Positions 1 through 12,638 of a stretch of 64,000 bases of DNA are shown here, piece after piece. The notes under the pieces are model-generated. The model ran no database searches. It was given only the letters and a program-made list of their open reading frames with translations, and was not told the origin of the DNA. How positions within the stretch are numbered: position 1 is the stretch's first letter; each line of letters opens with the position of its first letter. Where the stretch lies: the NCBI GenBank assembly GCA_039519185.1, contig CM076849.1, positions 30,768,609 to 30,832,608 on the forward strand, read 5' to 3'. Both the position numbers and the translations under genes were made by a program. This DNA comes from Astragalus membranaceus (taxonomy: Eukaryota > Streptophyta > Magnoliopsida > Fabales > Fabaceae).

Positions 1-264
1 GTTCCATATCCATCAACTCAGAGAGGATGGTGTGTTGCAATTAAGACAAAACCACGGGGTCACATTGAAGGCACTGATGCGGAGGATGAGGTTCCTTATC
101 GGGTGGATGAAATTTCAGGAGTAGATGAGGTGCTTGAATTTGAACCGATTGACTCCTTATGTGATGATCGACACCTAGTTGAAGAAGTTGATGAAGATGA
201 AGAACAGAATGAAGATGAAGAACAGAATGAATATGAAGATGATGAAGAGAATGAAGATGAATAA
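1..264 (+). CDS. TNP2-like CACTA transposase, C-terminal end (partial)
   Basis: Frame 1 is open from the first base to TAA at 262-264 and gives 87 residues. The first part reads GWCVAIKTKPRG, the characteristic end of the DUF4216 domain that follows the transposase domain in plant TNP2-like CACTA transposases (usual form W-x-V-x-x-KTKPR). It is followed by an acidic Glu/Asp/Asn-rich tail, also usual for these proteins. The product would bind element ends in the nucleus and catalyse excision and insertion. Only the extreme C-terminus is present; the catalytic region is outside the window. The next gene starts 227 bp downstream on the same strand, the usual order in such elements. Whether this copy is functional cannot be judged. 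Confidence 0.65.
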   Translation, partial: VPYPSTQRGWCVAIKTKPRGHIEGTDAEDEVPYRVDEISGVDEVLEFEPIDSLCDDRHLVEEVDEDEEQNEDEEQNEYEDDEENEDE

Positions 265-317
265 GAGAAATATGAATTTGAACCGATTGACTCCTTATGT
301 GATGATGACTCCTAGTT
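135..317 (+). repeat. 45-bp direct duplication across the transposase stop
   Basis: The sequence beginning TGAATTTGAACCGATTGACT at 135-180 recurs at 273-317 with a small change near its end. The first copy is coding (end of the TNP2-like protein) and the second lies just after the stop codon, so a tandem duplication has extended the 3' end of the gene. Confidence 0.85.
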
Positions 318-490
318 GTATATGATTAATCTTATATATGTTGTCTACTTATGTTGACTCCGTATGTTGTCTTTAAATTTATTAGAATCATTAATATATC
401 AATATTGTTCTTTATGACTCATTATGTTGTCTTTAAATTAATATATCAATATTGTTCTTTATCACATTTCGTTTCTTTTTTTTAATAGAT

Positions 491-2265
491 ATGGATCCAG
501 GAGGAGGTTCTGACCCACCACCGAGACGTCTTAATAAAGGGAAGAAGACTATGACCGATGAACCTCTTAGGAGGAGGCGTAATCGTGAGGTGGAACTTAA
601 TATTGGGAATATGAGGAGCCATAATTCGTTTGTGGGCCCACCATCTACTGCCCCACAACCTTCGCCTCCATCTGGCCCTGGATGGTTTCATTTACCATCT
701 CATGGGCATTATACGGGCCCAACAGCTGGGTATGGCGCAGCAGCTGGGTATGGCGCATCAGCTGGGTATGGCGCAGCAGCTGGGTTTGGCGCACCACCTG
801 GGCATATAGGCTCATCATCTGGACATATAGGCCCATCAGCTGGGTTATCTATGCCTACACCAGATCCCCAGGATGATATTCAGCATGATGTACATGATGT
901 TGGTGGGGGTAATGTTGATGCTGATTCATCCACTGATGACGAGAGAGTGGAGGTGATTGTTATTAATGGTATCAGACTCAAAGTCATTTATAGCAGTGGT
1001 AACGCGTAAGTATTATATTGTTTGTTTTTTTAAAGTTAATTATGCAACGACTTATATATATTCGATAATTGTTTGATATATCTTTCAATATGCAGGCTTC
1101 TTCCTGCAAAGGTAGCTTCATCAAACATCACTCATGTCATCCGCAAATGATATTTTCAAACGTTCCATAAAAAGTGGAGCGATGTCGAAGAAGATGAAAG
1201 AAATGATCTGCTAGACTTCTTTAGGGTAAGTGTTAATTATTTTGTCATTACTTAATAACGTTTAATATAATGCAGACCAAGGTAACTTGGGACACAAGAC
1301 GATGACAATGTGCGGAGAATTTTTTTCAGAAGGATGGGCGCTCAAATTTCTGATTTGCTTTATAAGCTCCGCTGTAAAGATAAGAAGCCTTCCTACATGA
1401 GTGATGAGATTTGGAATGCCTTCAAGAGCCATTGGGCTTCACAGGCTTTCAAGGATGCTGCTGCAAAAGCCAAAAATAATAGAAACTCGGAAAAGGGTGG
1501 CTCGCTTCACTGCGGTGGGTCCATCAACCAGGCTCAGCATGCTGCTAGAATGGTAAATTATTTTTCAAATCTATGTGTTTTTTATATTATTTAATTAGTT
1601 AGCAATTTTTAAAAATGTGTTTCATCTTACAGAGTAAGAAGGCAGGACGCCCTATCACTGCTCCTGAGCTGCATAGAGCCACCCTTGTGAGGAAAGGCAC
1701 TGGCGAGTATGTTGATGAGCGCTCCAAGATGACCCAGGTAAATATACATATTGATTTGTATTATATAATGTTCATTTGTCAAAATGGAGCGCTAATTTGT
1801 GGTTATTCAAAATAGGAGCAAATAAATGAGTTCATGACTCAGCTAACTCAGGGGAGCTGCAACCCTGATTCATTTGGCCAACTTACTCCTGAGATGAGAG
1901 ATCTGGCAAACAAACATTGGGAGAAGACAGTAGGTTGGTCTAAGGGTCGCCTGTATGGTACGGGGCCCATGGCTCCATGTATGAGTCAGTCTGGGGCCGA
2001 GAGCAGCAGAAGACGGAGTCGACCAGCTTATACTCCTGCGGAGACAGAGCATATTAGGCGGCTGGAGCAGGAGCTGCACGAGACTCGACAGGAGGTCAGG
2101 ACCTCCTCTGAGGCGATGAGAAAGATGCAGCAAGATTATGAGAAGGTGACCCGTAGGCAGGAGCTGATGTTTAAGTATTTTAAGAATATGCAGCAAAATG
2201 AGCAGCAGCAAGATGAAGAGGAAGATGAGGAGGAAGCTGAGGAGTCTGATGGTGGCAGCTTTTAG
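491..2265 (+). pseudogene. CACTA accessory protein (Transposase_24, Ptta/En/Spm type), broken
   Basis: Five exons can be traced: 491-1005, 1096-1225, 1276-1552, 1633-1737 and 1816-2265, with GTAAGT/GTAAAT donors and CAG or TAG acceptors. The first exon starts at the ATG of MDPGGGSDPP; it encodes a low-complexity Gly/Ala/Tyr repeat (about residues 70-110). Exons 2-5 carry the plant Ptta/En/Spm domain: FHKKWSDVEEDE, RRMGAQISDLLYKLR, GGSLHCGGSINQAQHAAR, KKAGRPITAPELH, then a C-terminal coiled coil and an acidic tail. In CACTA elements this protein is thought to act as a TNP1-like DNA-binding partner. The copy is broken: TGA at 1148-1150 lies in exon 2, and the frame shifts near 1297-1300 in exon 3. 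It follows the TNP2-like gene and precedes the 3' terminus. Confidence 0.8.
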
Positions 2266-2429
2266 TTTTGTTGATTAAATATTTTGTTATAACATATCAG
2301 ATTAAGTGTTGTTGATTCAAAATTTATGTTATTGGATAATTTTTATTTTAAACTATTTTATGTATTTTAGATTTTATTATTTATTAATAAAATAAACAGG
2401 TATAAAAGCAGATAAAATAAAAAAAAATT

Positions 2430-2842
2430 CATCAGGTTGAGCAGTAGCGTGGGAATTAGCGAGGGGCTTAGCGAGGGAACGTGGCCACGTGGTTGATCAT
2501 TAGCGAGGGCATTAGCGAGGGGGTTAGAGAGGGAAGGTTGCCACGTGGTTGAGCAGTAGCGTGGGAATTAGCGAGGGAACGTGGCCACGTGGCTGAGCAG
2601 TAGCGAGGGAATTAGCGAGGAAGCGTGGTCACGTGGCTGAGCAGTAGCGAGGGATCTAGCGAGGGACACTGCCCTCGCTAATTAGCGAGGGACCCATATC
2701 CCTCGCTAATCGCATTTGCGAGGAGGGAATTAGCGAGGGAAATTGTCCCTCGCTAATTCCCTCGCAAATGACGTTTAGCGAGGGAATAAGGTGATTTAGC
2801 GAGGGACTTTTCCGTCGCAAATGAGCTTTTTTTTTTGTAGTG
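2430..2842. repeat. CACTA subterminal repeats and terminal inverted repeat
   Basis: About twenty copies of TAGCGAGGGA-like motifs occur in both orientations, with interspersed GTGGCCACGTGG palindromes (2480-2640). The stretch ends in a T run and GTAGTG at 2842. Such motif arrays are where the TNP1-type protein binds. The motifs match those at 36880-37115, so the two elements belong to one family. Confidence 0.85.
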
Positions 2843-5097
2843 GCATCTTCCATAGGTATTTGGCGCATTTCGTATGACTGGTGATTTGGTGAATTCCAAC
2901 TGTCTTTTTTTAACGTTTCTTTATCCAGCACCCAATCATTTGCTGCTGATCATACATCATACATATGTTAAGAAGATATTAGATCACTTTCAATATAAAA
3001 TGGATATAGAGTTATTACTGACTTTTGTTTATTTTATATAATCTATATCTATAACAATTGAGAATGAATCTTATTTAATGTTTTTCCAGATGTCAGCTTC
3101 ACAGAAAATTGTCAATTAATGCCCTTTGGTGATTAATGATGCTTCCTCTACAAACAATTAAAATTTTAAAGTCTTATATATCAATCACATTAATGGAGCA
3201 ATTAAAAAAGATACAATTATGAAAATTAAAAGTTCAGATTAATTCAAAATTTGAATTTTGAAATATGAAAGCATAATTTTCTCTGTCTAAAACATTTGGA
3301 GTTTTAGCTTAATTTATTTCTCCCAACGAAATACCTATAACTATATGGTCGCGTTCGTCCATCTCTCCCATGGCACCATTGTCGAGTTTTCATCATTATA
3401 GCCAATGTGAATGCCGCAATTGTCGTTCGATTTTGAGTTCTCTAATTCCAATCTTCACATGCTCAAGTAAATTTCCTTCCCCACTTAGATTTTAACAAAG
3501 AAACAATACAAATTTGACGATTAGAGTCTTTGAAGTTGTTATCATAGATAAAAAAGTCAAATGTTCCTGTTATGATGCTTTTGTTTGTCTCTGACTTAAT
3601 CATTAGTTATTAGCTATTGGCTATTATTTACAGTTGAAAGCCCATTCTATACACTACTTGCAAACTCTGTTTTTTCCCTTATATATAGGTCCTCATTATG
3701 TAACTGAACCGTTATTTTCTTTTATCTTTCAATGGGTGATGGAGCATATTGTAGTTTGTCAAACAAGACTGAAAGCACCAAAGTTTTTGTTCAAGGCTCT
3801 TTTGATCCCTTTCAAGTCAAGTAGTTTCTCATGTTTGATTTTATTATTTCAAATTATTCTGTTTATATAATTTGTTTTTTGAAGGGTGAATATGTGTTAT
3901 TTGCTTAATATAATTATCTTCTCTTTAATCATTCAACTTTGTTGTCCATATCATATTGCAGGGTTCAAATTCTATTTTTCTTCCAGTATTTTTACATTAA
4001 ACTTCAAGTTTCTTTTCTAAAATAATTATTACATTCTTTTCTCCATTCAAATACCCATAAATTAAAAGGACAGTTTTGTAAACAAAATAATAATAAGAGA
4101 CAGTTACATTCATCTCCACAAAAATCATGATTATATTGATCCTTATAATAAAATATTTTTCTTTCTACTAATCCTTTTGGTACATTCGACAAAATTAAGA
4201 TTGTTTGACTAATTTTATTTTTTTATATTTTAATGAGGTCATATTTAAATTCATTACATTTACAAAATTGAAGTCTTTTTTTAATAATTTATTAAAAAAC
4301 ATTTTTTTGTAAACATTTTATTTGACTTTTGATGCATTTCTTATGAAATTTCTCATAATACTTATTTTGTTATATTTCTTAAGCACGCATCGTATGTATA
4401 ATCATTTTTTATATTAAATGAAATACTAATATTGAATAAATATCATATGTGTATATATATTTATATTATTTTCTAATTTTTATAGACACATTTATATCTC
4501 TAACACACGAATAAAAATAGAGATATCAGTGGAACGAGGATGGGGATAGGGAATATTTACTCACATCACGTACCCACATCTTATCTTACTCCACATTGGC
4601 GAGTCCCCCTCCCCGCGAGAACCTATTGTTCATACAAACATAATAAATAATAAACTAAATGCAATATATTTGGGAAAATGTATAAAAAAAATCATAAAGT
4701 TTAAAGTTATGGTATGAGGGATTATTTAATAATTTTGGTTTCTTAGCAATATTAATTTGATAAAATAGTTATATATATATATATTGGTCAGAGTTTCATA
4801 ATAGTTTTATTAGAAATTGATACCCCACGGGGTAAGGGTATAAAGCCTCTCCCCTCCCTTCCATGCCTTCACGACAATTTAGTTCTCTGTCCCCAAACCC
4901 CATTGGGAATAATATCTATTTTTAGGTCCTTAAATTGGGCAGTTCCCACTAGGATTTCTACGTATAAGGAGAAATTGACACATCTAAGTATAACTACACC
5001 ACACATAAATAAATCTTTTGTATGAAAATATTAACTTCTATTCATAAATTGACAAACAACATATTTTTTTTCAACTATTTTCAATAGGATAAATATA
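2843..5097. other. AT-rich intergenic DNA, no gene seen
   Basis: No coding region, splice-site pattern or recognisable element could be supported here. Around 4520-4920 there are G/C-rich patches of the type GATGGGGATAGGG and CCCCACGGGG that look like the inside of the non-autonomous element ending at 5127, but its 5' end was not located. Confidence 0.5.
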
Positions 5098-5099
5098 CA

Positions 5100-5127
5100 C
5101 GTGCATAGCACGGGTCAAACACTCTAG
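5100..5127 (+). mobile_element. Probable Helitron 3' terminus
   Basis: CGTGC-ATA-GCACG (5100-5112) forms a short GC-rich hairpin, followed 11 nt later by CTAG at 5124-5127 and then T. A hairpin just before a terminal CTRR with a T beyond it is the Helitron 3' end signature. The 5' TC end was not found, so the extent is unknown. Confidence 0.5.
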
Positions 5128-5905
5128 TAACAATAAATAGCAATAATAACTCGGACTGGACAAACGGTCGGGTAGCTCGGTTTCGGGTTATAAACCTTCC
5201 GTCTAAGTGAAACTATAAGACGAAAAAGGCCATCCATTTCCAACCACAAGAGCCTATGGTTTGGGCGGGTGGCGGTTTGAACGGGTGTCGGGTTATACGG
5301 GCAGTTAGATTCGGTTGTCAAGCTTTCATTTTGGAGGTTGTTTAGCAAAACAACTAGAAGCAGTTATGGTGCTTAGGCAAAAAAATGGTGAGAAAAACAG
5401 AAAAACCAGAGGATATACAGTTAGAAGAAGGAGAACGAACGAAGGAGGAGAGAATCTATTTCTCTCTAAATCTATCCATCTTTAATGCTTGCTATTAGTG
5501 TTAGCACTAACCACTGACAATTTGGAGCATTATTGAATCTCTATCAATTTAGATCTGTCCATCTTTAACACTTGCTATTTGGCGTATACTGGTGTAGCAC
5601 TAGATTTATTTCATTGTGGCTTAGTACTATTGGTCTTTGTTTTATTCTACTAATTATAATTTAGATCTTAAGAAGAGGAGAACAATCACAACACAGTATC
5701 AATCACTTCTGGATCTTATCATACATTGTAACCATAAAGTCACTCCCAGTATTGAACATGTTTGATTCTCCAAGTTGTATTTAAATGAATGTGTGATTGA
5801 CCAATTCTTTTGTGTTCTTGGTTACTTATTGCATTAAATCTCCTTCTACTTATACGTTTGACTATTTTAAGCTCCTTCTTCTACTTCTTTACTTCTTTTT
5901 GAGCC

Positions 5906-6006
5906 TTAGAATCCTACTTGCTTTGATCATCCACGTTACTTTGATATCACATAATTGGTATTTCTCATTAGAATCCTACTTGCTTTGATCATCCACGTTA
6001 CTTTGA
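5906..6006 (+). repeat. Tandem duplication, 62-bp period
   Basis: A 39-bp sequence starting TTAGAATCCTACTTGCTTTG is identical at 5906-5944 and 5968-6006. No function is apparent. Confidence 0.85.
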
Positions 6007-6103
6007 TCATCTACTTCTTTATTTCTCATTTGGGTGACATGTATATAGTTTTGGCAAGATATTGATTCCAGGCTAGATGATTTTACTTAGTGATTTTAAT
6101 AGC

Positions 6104-6182
6104 TATCAATGCAAGAATTGGATTTATATTAGTTTTCCTTCAGATTTTCATTGTTATCAATGCAAGAATTTGATTTATATTA
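6104..6182 (+). repeat. Tandem duplication, 51-bp period
   Basis: TATCAATGCAAGAATT plus GATTTATATTA recurs at 6104-6131 and 6155-6182 with one difference. Confidence 0.8.
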
Positions 6183-6745
6183 TTTGGCTTACTGAGTTTA
6201 GTTGATAAAACATAATGTTATCTTTGTTCAAACTTACTAATATACTATAGGTGGTTTTGTTTTTATCATCTTGCTAAATCATTTGTATGTCGTCATTATT
6301 ATATTTTCTTATCGTTGTTTTGTTCATGTTTTTCTTGCTGTTCTTATTGACTTTTTTTTTTGGCTTAAATACAGTTTTGGTCCCCTTATTTTGACCAATT
6401 CACGATTTTGGTCCCCAAAGTTTTAATTTGACGATTTTGGTCCCCCTATTTTCCCAATTTGAAAAATCATAGTCCCCCTCTTAAATAAGTCAAAATTGAA
6501 ACTCAATTTTGACTTATTGTCCTATGTGGCAGCCTATGTGGCACCCCCACCCCCCACCCCCACCCCCACCCCCACTGTTCATCTTCCCCTCCCCCCACCC
6601 CACCGTGACCACTCCCCCCACCCACCCCCACTGTTCATCTTCCCCTCCCTCCTCCCCCACTGTGACCCCTCCCCCTCCCCCACCCCCACTGTTCCTCTTC
6701 ACCTCCCCCCTCCCCCACCGTGACCCTCCCACCCCCCACCGTGAA

Positions 6746-6749
<4 letters not shown>

Positions 6750-6841
<92 letters not shown>
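6750..6841. repeat. (CT)n microsatellite
   Basis: About 46 uninterrupted CT units within a pyrimidine-only tract. Confidence 0.97.
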
Positions 6842-6842
<1 letters not shown>

Positions 6843-7300
6843 TCGCATCTCCACCTCCCCCCATCGATCTCCACCGTGAACCCCACCCCACCCCACCCCA
6901 CCCCCATCGCATCTCCACCTCCCTCTCTCTCTCGCTCACCGTCTCTCCCCTCCCCCCTCGATTTCCCTCTCTCTCGCTCACCGTCGCTCTCTCTCTCCTT
7001 CGCATCTCACCCTCGCTCACCGTCGCTCTCCCTTCGATCTCCATCGCTCGCTCGCCGCTCGCTCGCCGTTCGCCGTTCTCTCGCTCGCTCGCCGCTCGCT
7101 CTCCCCCCCCCTTCGCAACTCTCCGTTCTCTCTCTGCGTCTCTCTCTCTCTGCGAACTCTCTCTCTCTCTCTCTGCGAACTCTGGGGGGTGGGGGTGGGA
7201 AGAGGAATAGTGGAGGGTGGGGGTGGGGGGTGGGAGGGGGAACAGTGAAGGGGGGAGGAGCGACGGGGAGGGGGAGGAAGAAGAAGGGGGGTGGGGGGTG

Positions 7301-7334
7301 CCTACGTGGCAGTCTACGTGGACTGCCACGTAGG
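7301..7334. repeat. ACGTGG-containing palindrome
   Basis: A 14-bp arm CCTACGTGGCAGTC is followed, after a 6-nt spacer TACGTG, by its perfect complement. It holds several ACGTG cores, which resemble plant ABRE/G-box sites. The same palindrome recurs at 56657-56690 in the related element. Confidence 0.9.
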
Positions 7335-7830
7335 ATGAGTGAGTCAAACTGAGTTTCAATTTTGACTTTTTTAAGTGGGGGACTATGATTTTTCAAATTG
7401 GGAAAATAGGGGGACCAAAATCGTCAAATTAAAACTTTGGGGACCAAAATCGTGAATTGGTCAAAATAGGGGGACCAAAACTGTATTTAAGCCTTTTTTT
7501 TTTTTAAATTCCTGGTCTGATAGCCATTAAGTGTCATTGAAACGAGAGAACTAATGATATGGATTGTTTAGCTTACACGTGATGAGGTTAGATTGAGAAT
7601 TCCTTATAGCTATAAGAATTTGCTCCTCTTGGGCCATTTATTTAGAATTTGATCCAAGGTTGGTGAAGAGGCTCATGGTTTTCCTTCTTATAGGTGAGTT
7701 TGCCTCAATTGGCTTGCTATAAATCAATGTGTCTTCATTTGTTTCCTTATAGTTGTTTTATTATGACCTATTTTCTAAGTGCTGATTTTATATCTAACTG
7801 TAGATATTCATATTTAGCGAATTAAAATCG

Positions 7831-8013
7831 GTGGCGGACCCAGGACCCGGGGTCAGGGGTGTCAAATTTTTTAAGGCTGGTGTCAAATGAGTGCAAAATT
7901 TGGTCTACTAATACAATTTCAAATTTTTCAAGGGTGTCAAAATTAAAATATCAGGAGATTTAGGCTATTTATATAGGGTGTTTAGTGCAACAAAAAAATT
8001 CCAGATCCGCCAC
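7831..8013. mobile_element. Probable MITE with GTGGCGGA ends
   Basis: GTGGCGGACCCAGG at the left end is matched by the inverted GTGGCGGATCTGG at the right end, about 180 bp apart, with no coding sequence between. I could not find a convincing target duplication, so the family (hAT-like?) is left open. Confidence 0.4.
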
Positions 8014-8240
8014 TCAATAAAATACAGCTTTGGTTTCTACGTTCTGGTGGCTATGTTCATTTTCCTGACACCATTCATAGTTGTATTCATCCTTTGCCTT
8101 TATTTCCTTTTTGTTCTTCAGCCCCCTATTTCCTGTTCCTTCCTGAACTTGCCTTTTCACCATCCATTTTGTAGTGTAAAGATCAATTTTCACTTTTAGG
8201 TAGTCAGGATCCAATTTACATTTCTTTACTGTGCAAGAAT

Positions 8241-8506
8241 AATTGAGATATGCCTTGTAATTCTATTGCTTGTAATAATAGTAGGTGTAGTTGGTAACCT
8301 AGTCAAATGGGCCTGTTGAAATTATGGGCCTGGGCCTGTTTCATTGTATATATATACAGACGTCAGTAGCATGTAATTTGTACCCTACTTTTTTATGAAA
8401 TTCAGTGCAGCTTTTACTATTCTATTGATATTGCCCTATTCATTCCTCTTGTCTCTTAGCGCCGCCACTTCCTTTTCTTCTCCCTTTCACGTGTTTATCC
8501 CCAACA
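8241..8506 (+). repeat. Copia 1, 5' LTR
   Basis: It matches 15903-16165. It includes a TATA-like GTATATATATACAG at about 8346 and ends in CCCCAACA directly before the primer-binding site. Confidence 0.9.
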
Positions 8507-8509
8507 AAC

Positions 8510-8522
8510 TGGTATCAAGAGC
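8510..8522 (+). promoter_or_regulatory. Copia 1 primer-binding site (initiator tRNA-Met type)
   Basis: TGGTATCAAGAGC is the usual TGGTATCAGAGC tRNA-Met complement with one extra A, 3 nt after the LTR. Confidence 0.75.
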
Positions 8523-11500
8523 TTGTTAGATCCTTACAAAATCTATCATGATTCATGACAGCGCGAGACAACTCTGGTGGAGGTATTCCGGGGAACCTCC
8601 CAATCTTCGACGGAAAGGATTATGAACGATGGTGTGCGCAGATGAATGTGCTGTTTCGATATCAAGATGTCCTTGATGTCGTGAATGATGGTGTTCCACC
8701 CTTGGCAGCAAACGCCACTGAAGCGGTGAGGAACAACCACCATTCGCTGAGGAAGAAAGATGGAAAAGGGTTTTTTTGATTCACCAATGCGTTGATTCCA
8801 ATGTCCTGAACCTGATCATCGACAGTGAGTCAGCAAAGGCAGCTTGGGACATCCTCAAGAACTCGTATGGAGGAGCAGATAGACTAAAGAAGATACGCCT
8901 TCAGTCGCTCAGGAAACAGTACGAGGCCTTGAAGATGACAGATGGAGAATCGATTGGAGAATTCATTACGAGGTTAGTAGCGTTAACTAATCAAATGAAA
9001 GGCAATGGTGAAACTGTGACTGAATCAAATAAAGTCGAAAAGGTGCTCAGATCCTTAACCCAGGAATTCGACTATGTTGTCACTGCTATCGAAGAATCCA
9101 AGGACCTAGATACGTTGAAGTTAGATGAACTTCAGGGTTCCTTAGAGGCTCATGAATTGAGAATAAGGCAGAGAAGTTCAGAGAAAGAAACTGAACAAGC
9201 CCTACTATCATACTCCTCTAAGAAAAATTGGAAGGAAAACAACAAAAATGAGAAGGGTAGAGAAAAAGGATCAAGCAGTAAGCAGAAAGAGCAAGGATCT
9301 TTCGACAAGAAGAAGGGAGACCTGTCGAAAGTGCAGTGTTATAACTGTCAGCAATTTGGGCATTATAAGAACAAGTGTAAAAACAAGAAAGTTCCTAGAA
9401 ATAAAGATGCTGAAGCCAAATTTGCAGATGATAGTGACACAGATTCCGACTCAGATGGGTTAATGCTAATGGCAGTCGAAGATGAGATTAATCTCAATGA
9501 AGAAGTTGCTGAAACTAGCGAGCAAAACAGTGGGAACACTTGTATAAGTGGATACACTTGTGACGCTCAAAATACTTGTGCAATGTGTGTGTGGCAGGGC
9601 AGTGGTAACACTGGTGATGCCTCCAACATTTCCAGCAATGATGACGAAGAATTATTATTCATGACAGCTATTGACCCAGAATTACTGTTTCTGAAAGCAG
9701 ATACAAATTCGACTGAAGAGAAGTCTGTCGAATGGTATCTCGACACAGGATGCTCAAACCACTTGTGCTGTCACAAGGAGTGGTTTGTCGAATTAAAGAA
9801 GATTAGCAAAAGAATAAGGTTTGCTGATAATAGCAGAGTCACTGCTGAAGGAATTGGTACCATAAAGTTTCTGTCGAAAGATGGAAAATGGTGCTACATT
9901 CAAGAGGTATTCTATGTACCAAACATGAGGAGCAATCTGCTGAGTATTGGGCAGATGATTGAGAAGAAATTCACTGTCGAAATGGGTGATAATAGTCTCA
10001 GCTTATTCGACTCAAACAAGAAGATGATCTTGAAGGTGTCGATGCAGAATAACAGAACCTTCAAGATCAAGTTGCAAGTAGTCGAAGAGAAATGCCAAAA
10101 GAGTACTGTCGAAGAGGAGCACTGGAAGTGGCACAAAAGATTCGGCCACCTAAACTTCAAAAGCTTGAGTCAACTACATGAAAAGAAGATGGTTCATGGG
10201 TTGCCTGCAGTAAAGGTACCTGTCGAAGTATGTGAGAGTTGCTGCAAGTCGAAGCAACCAAGAAACTCATTTAAATCAGAAGTACCTAGCAGAGCAGAGA
10301 AGAAGTTAGAGGTGATATTTTCTGATGTTTGTGGCCCTTTCGAAGACAGTTCATTAGGAGGGAACAAGTACTTTGTCACCTTCATTGACGAATACACTAG
10401 AATGACCTGGGTGTACTTGATCAAAAGGAAGAGTGAAGTACTTGTAATATTCAAAAAGTTTAAGGTAGTGGTTGAGAAGCAGAGTGAATGTGCAATCAAA
10501 ATCCTTAGAACTGATGGAGGTGGTGAGTACAATTCACATGAATTTGTTAAATTCTGTGAAAATGAAGACATTGTACATGAAGTCATTTCACCTTACACGC
10601 CTCAGCATAATGGAACAGCTGAGAGGAAAAACAGGACCATCCTCAACATGGTAAGAAGCATGTTGAAGGAGAAGAAGCTACCTCATAGTTTATGAGGAGA
10701 ACTTGTAGCCACAGCAGTATACATTCTGAACAAATGCCCCACAAAGAGATTGATTGGGAAGACACCTGAAGAAGCTTGGCTAGGAAGAAAGCCAAGTGTC
10801 AAGCATCTCAGAATAATTGGCTCATTATGCTATAGACATGTCCCTGAGCAACTAAGAAGCAAGCTGGATGATAGAGCACAACAAATGATTCTTGTTGGCT
10901 ATCATTCGACAGGTGCATACAAGCTGTATGATCCTGTGCAGAAGAAAATGGTGAAAAGCAGAGATGTCGTAGTAGATGAGTCGAAACAATGGAACTGGGA
11001 AGAAGGCTGTGAGAAACCTACAATGATGGACTTCGACGAAGTTCAAGATCTAGATGATCGAAATGAAGCTGTCGAACCAGAACCTGTTACTGTCGAACCA
11101 GAACCTGTTGCTGTTGAACCTATCAGAAGGTCACAGAGGGTAAGGCAGAGATCAGTAAGGTTAGAAGGATTCGACACGTTCCCAGATTCTGCTATTACAG
11201 CAGAGGGAGACCTGACACACTTTGCATTAATGGGTGAAGCAGAACCAGTGAGCCTGGAAGAAGCTCTTAGTCACAAGCAGTGGAAGGAAGTAATGATTGA
11301 TGAGCTGAAGTCAATCGAAAAGAATGGCACTTGGAAGCTAGTCGAACTTCCAAGGCAAAAGAAAGCTATAGGCGTGAAATGGGTCTACAAGACCAAACTC
11401 AAGCCCAATGGAGAAGTGGCCAAGTACAAGGCCAGGCTAGTAGCCAAAGGCTTCCTGCAGAAACCTGGTTTGCATTTCAATGAGGTCTTTGCCCCAGTAG

Positions 11501-12638
11501 CCAGGATCGAAACCATAAGATTGGTAGTAGCATTGGCAAGTCATAGAGGCTGGCCCCTACATCAACTAGATGTAAAGTCAGCATTTCTTAATGGACCTCT
11601 GGAGGAGGAAGCCTATGTTTGTCAACCACCTGGTTTTGAGTCGAAGGGTCAAGAAGACATGGTTTTTAAGCTTGAGAAAGCCCTATATGGACTCAAGCAA
11701 GCCCCAAGAACGTGGAACAAGAGAATTGATGGATTTTTCTTGGCTCAGAAGTTTATGAAATGTACCAATGAACATAGAGTATATGTGAAGAAGAATGGAA
11801 CTTCGATTCAGTTGTTGTTGTGCCTGTATGTAGATGATCTACTAGTAACTGGCAGCAATGAAGTCGAAGTCGAAGCCTTTAAGAAAGTGATGATGTCTGA
11901 GTTTGAAATGAGTGATCTAGGACATCTATCATATTTCCTAGGAATGGAATTCACAGAATCGAAGAAGGAAATATTTCTGCATCAGTCGAAGTATGCAGCT
12001 GATATCCTGAAGAGATTCGACATGATTAACTGTAAGGAGGTTTCGACACCAGCAGACACAAGCAGCAAGCTGTCGAAAGATGATGAAGGGATTGAAGTAG
12101 ATGCCACCCTCTTCAAACAGATTGTGGGCTCCCTGAGGTACTTGTGCAACACTCGACCTGACATTATGTTTAGTGTCGGAATGATCAGCAGATTCATGGA
12201 GAAGCCGAAAAGCTCTCATCTAGTAGCTGCGAAAAGAGTACTAAGGTATATAAAGGGAACACAAAGTTATGGTATTCTATTCTCTAGCAAGTCAGAGTCG
12301 AAGAATGATGCTGAAGTGTTTGGTTACACAGACTCCGACTGGAGTGGAGACAAGAGTGATCGAAAGAGCACAAGTGGGTATGTCTTCATGCATGGATCGA
12401 CACCCATCTCTCGGTGCTCGAAGAAGCAAATTATAGTTGCGTTATCCTCTTGTGAAGCAGAGTATGTGGCTGCTTCCTTTGCAGCATGTCATGCATCATG
12501 GCTGAGCATGCTATTGGTCGAAATTGGAGTGCACAAGGTCGAAGCAATGAAGTTGTTAATCGACAACAAGTCCGCGATAGATCTCGCCAAGAATCCTGTC
12601 GCACATGGTAGGTCGAAGCACATAGAGACCAGATATCA

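Larger units (their letters stand above)
1..2842 (+). mobile_element. CACTA (En/Spm) DNA transposon, 3' portion
   Basis: The element enters from the left edge of the window. In order it shows the end of a TNP2-type transposase, a Transposase_24-type accessory gene, an array of subterminal motifs (TAGCGAGGGA and its complement) and a terminal GTAGTG preceded by a T run at 2829-2842, which is CACTACAAAAA in reverse complement. This gene order and terminus are those of plant CACTA elements. The left end lies outside the window, so the 3-bp TSD cannot be checked. Confidence 0.85.
6362..7493. mobile_element. Non-autonomous MULE-type element with long inverted repeats
   Basis: The left end GGCTTAAATACAGTTTTGG and the following ~180 bp are repeated in inverse orientation at about 7300-7493, with only scattered differences. 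The element is flanked by runs of T (6352-6361 and 7494-7505), compatible with a 9-bp all-T target duplication. It has no transposase. The left arm is C/T-rich (CACCCCC repeats, then a long CT microsatellite) and the right arm is G-rich. Open frames inside this stretch are simple-repeat artefacts. A close relative lies at 55882-56848, and the large element at 39573-59441 has related ends. Confidence 0.8.

Noticed and set aside
6496..7396. Overlapping open frames on both strands rich in Pro, Ser-Leu or Arg-Glu
   Set aside because: They arise from the CT microsatellite and C-rich/G-rich arms of the hairpin element; no domain or codon structure supports them.
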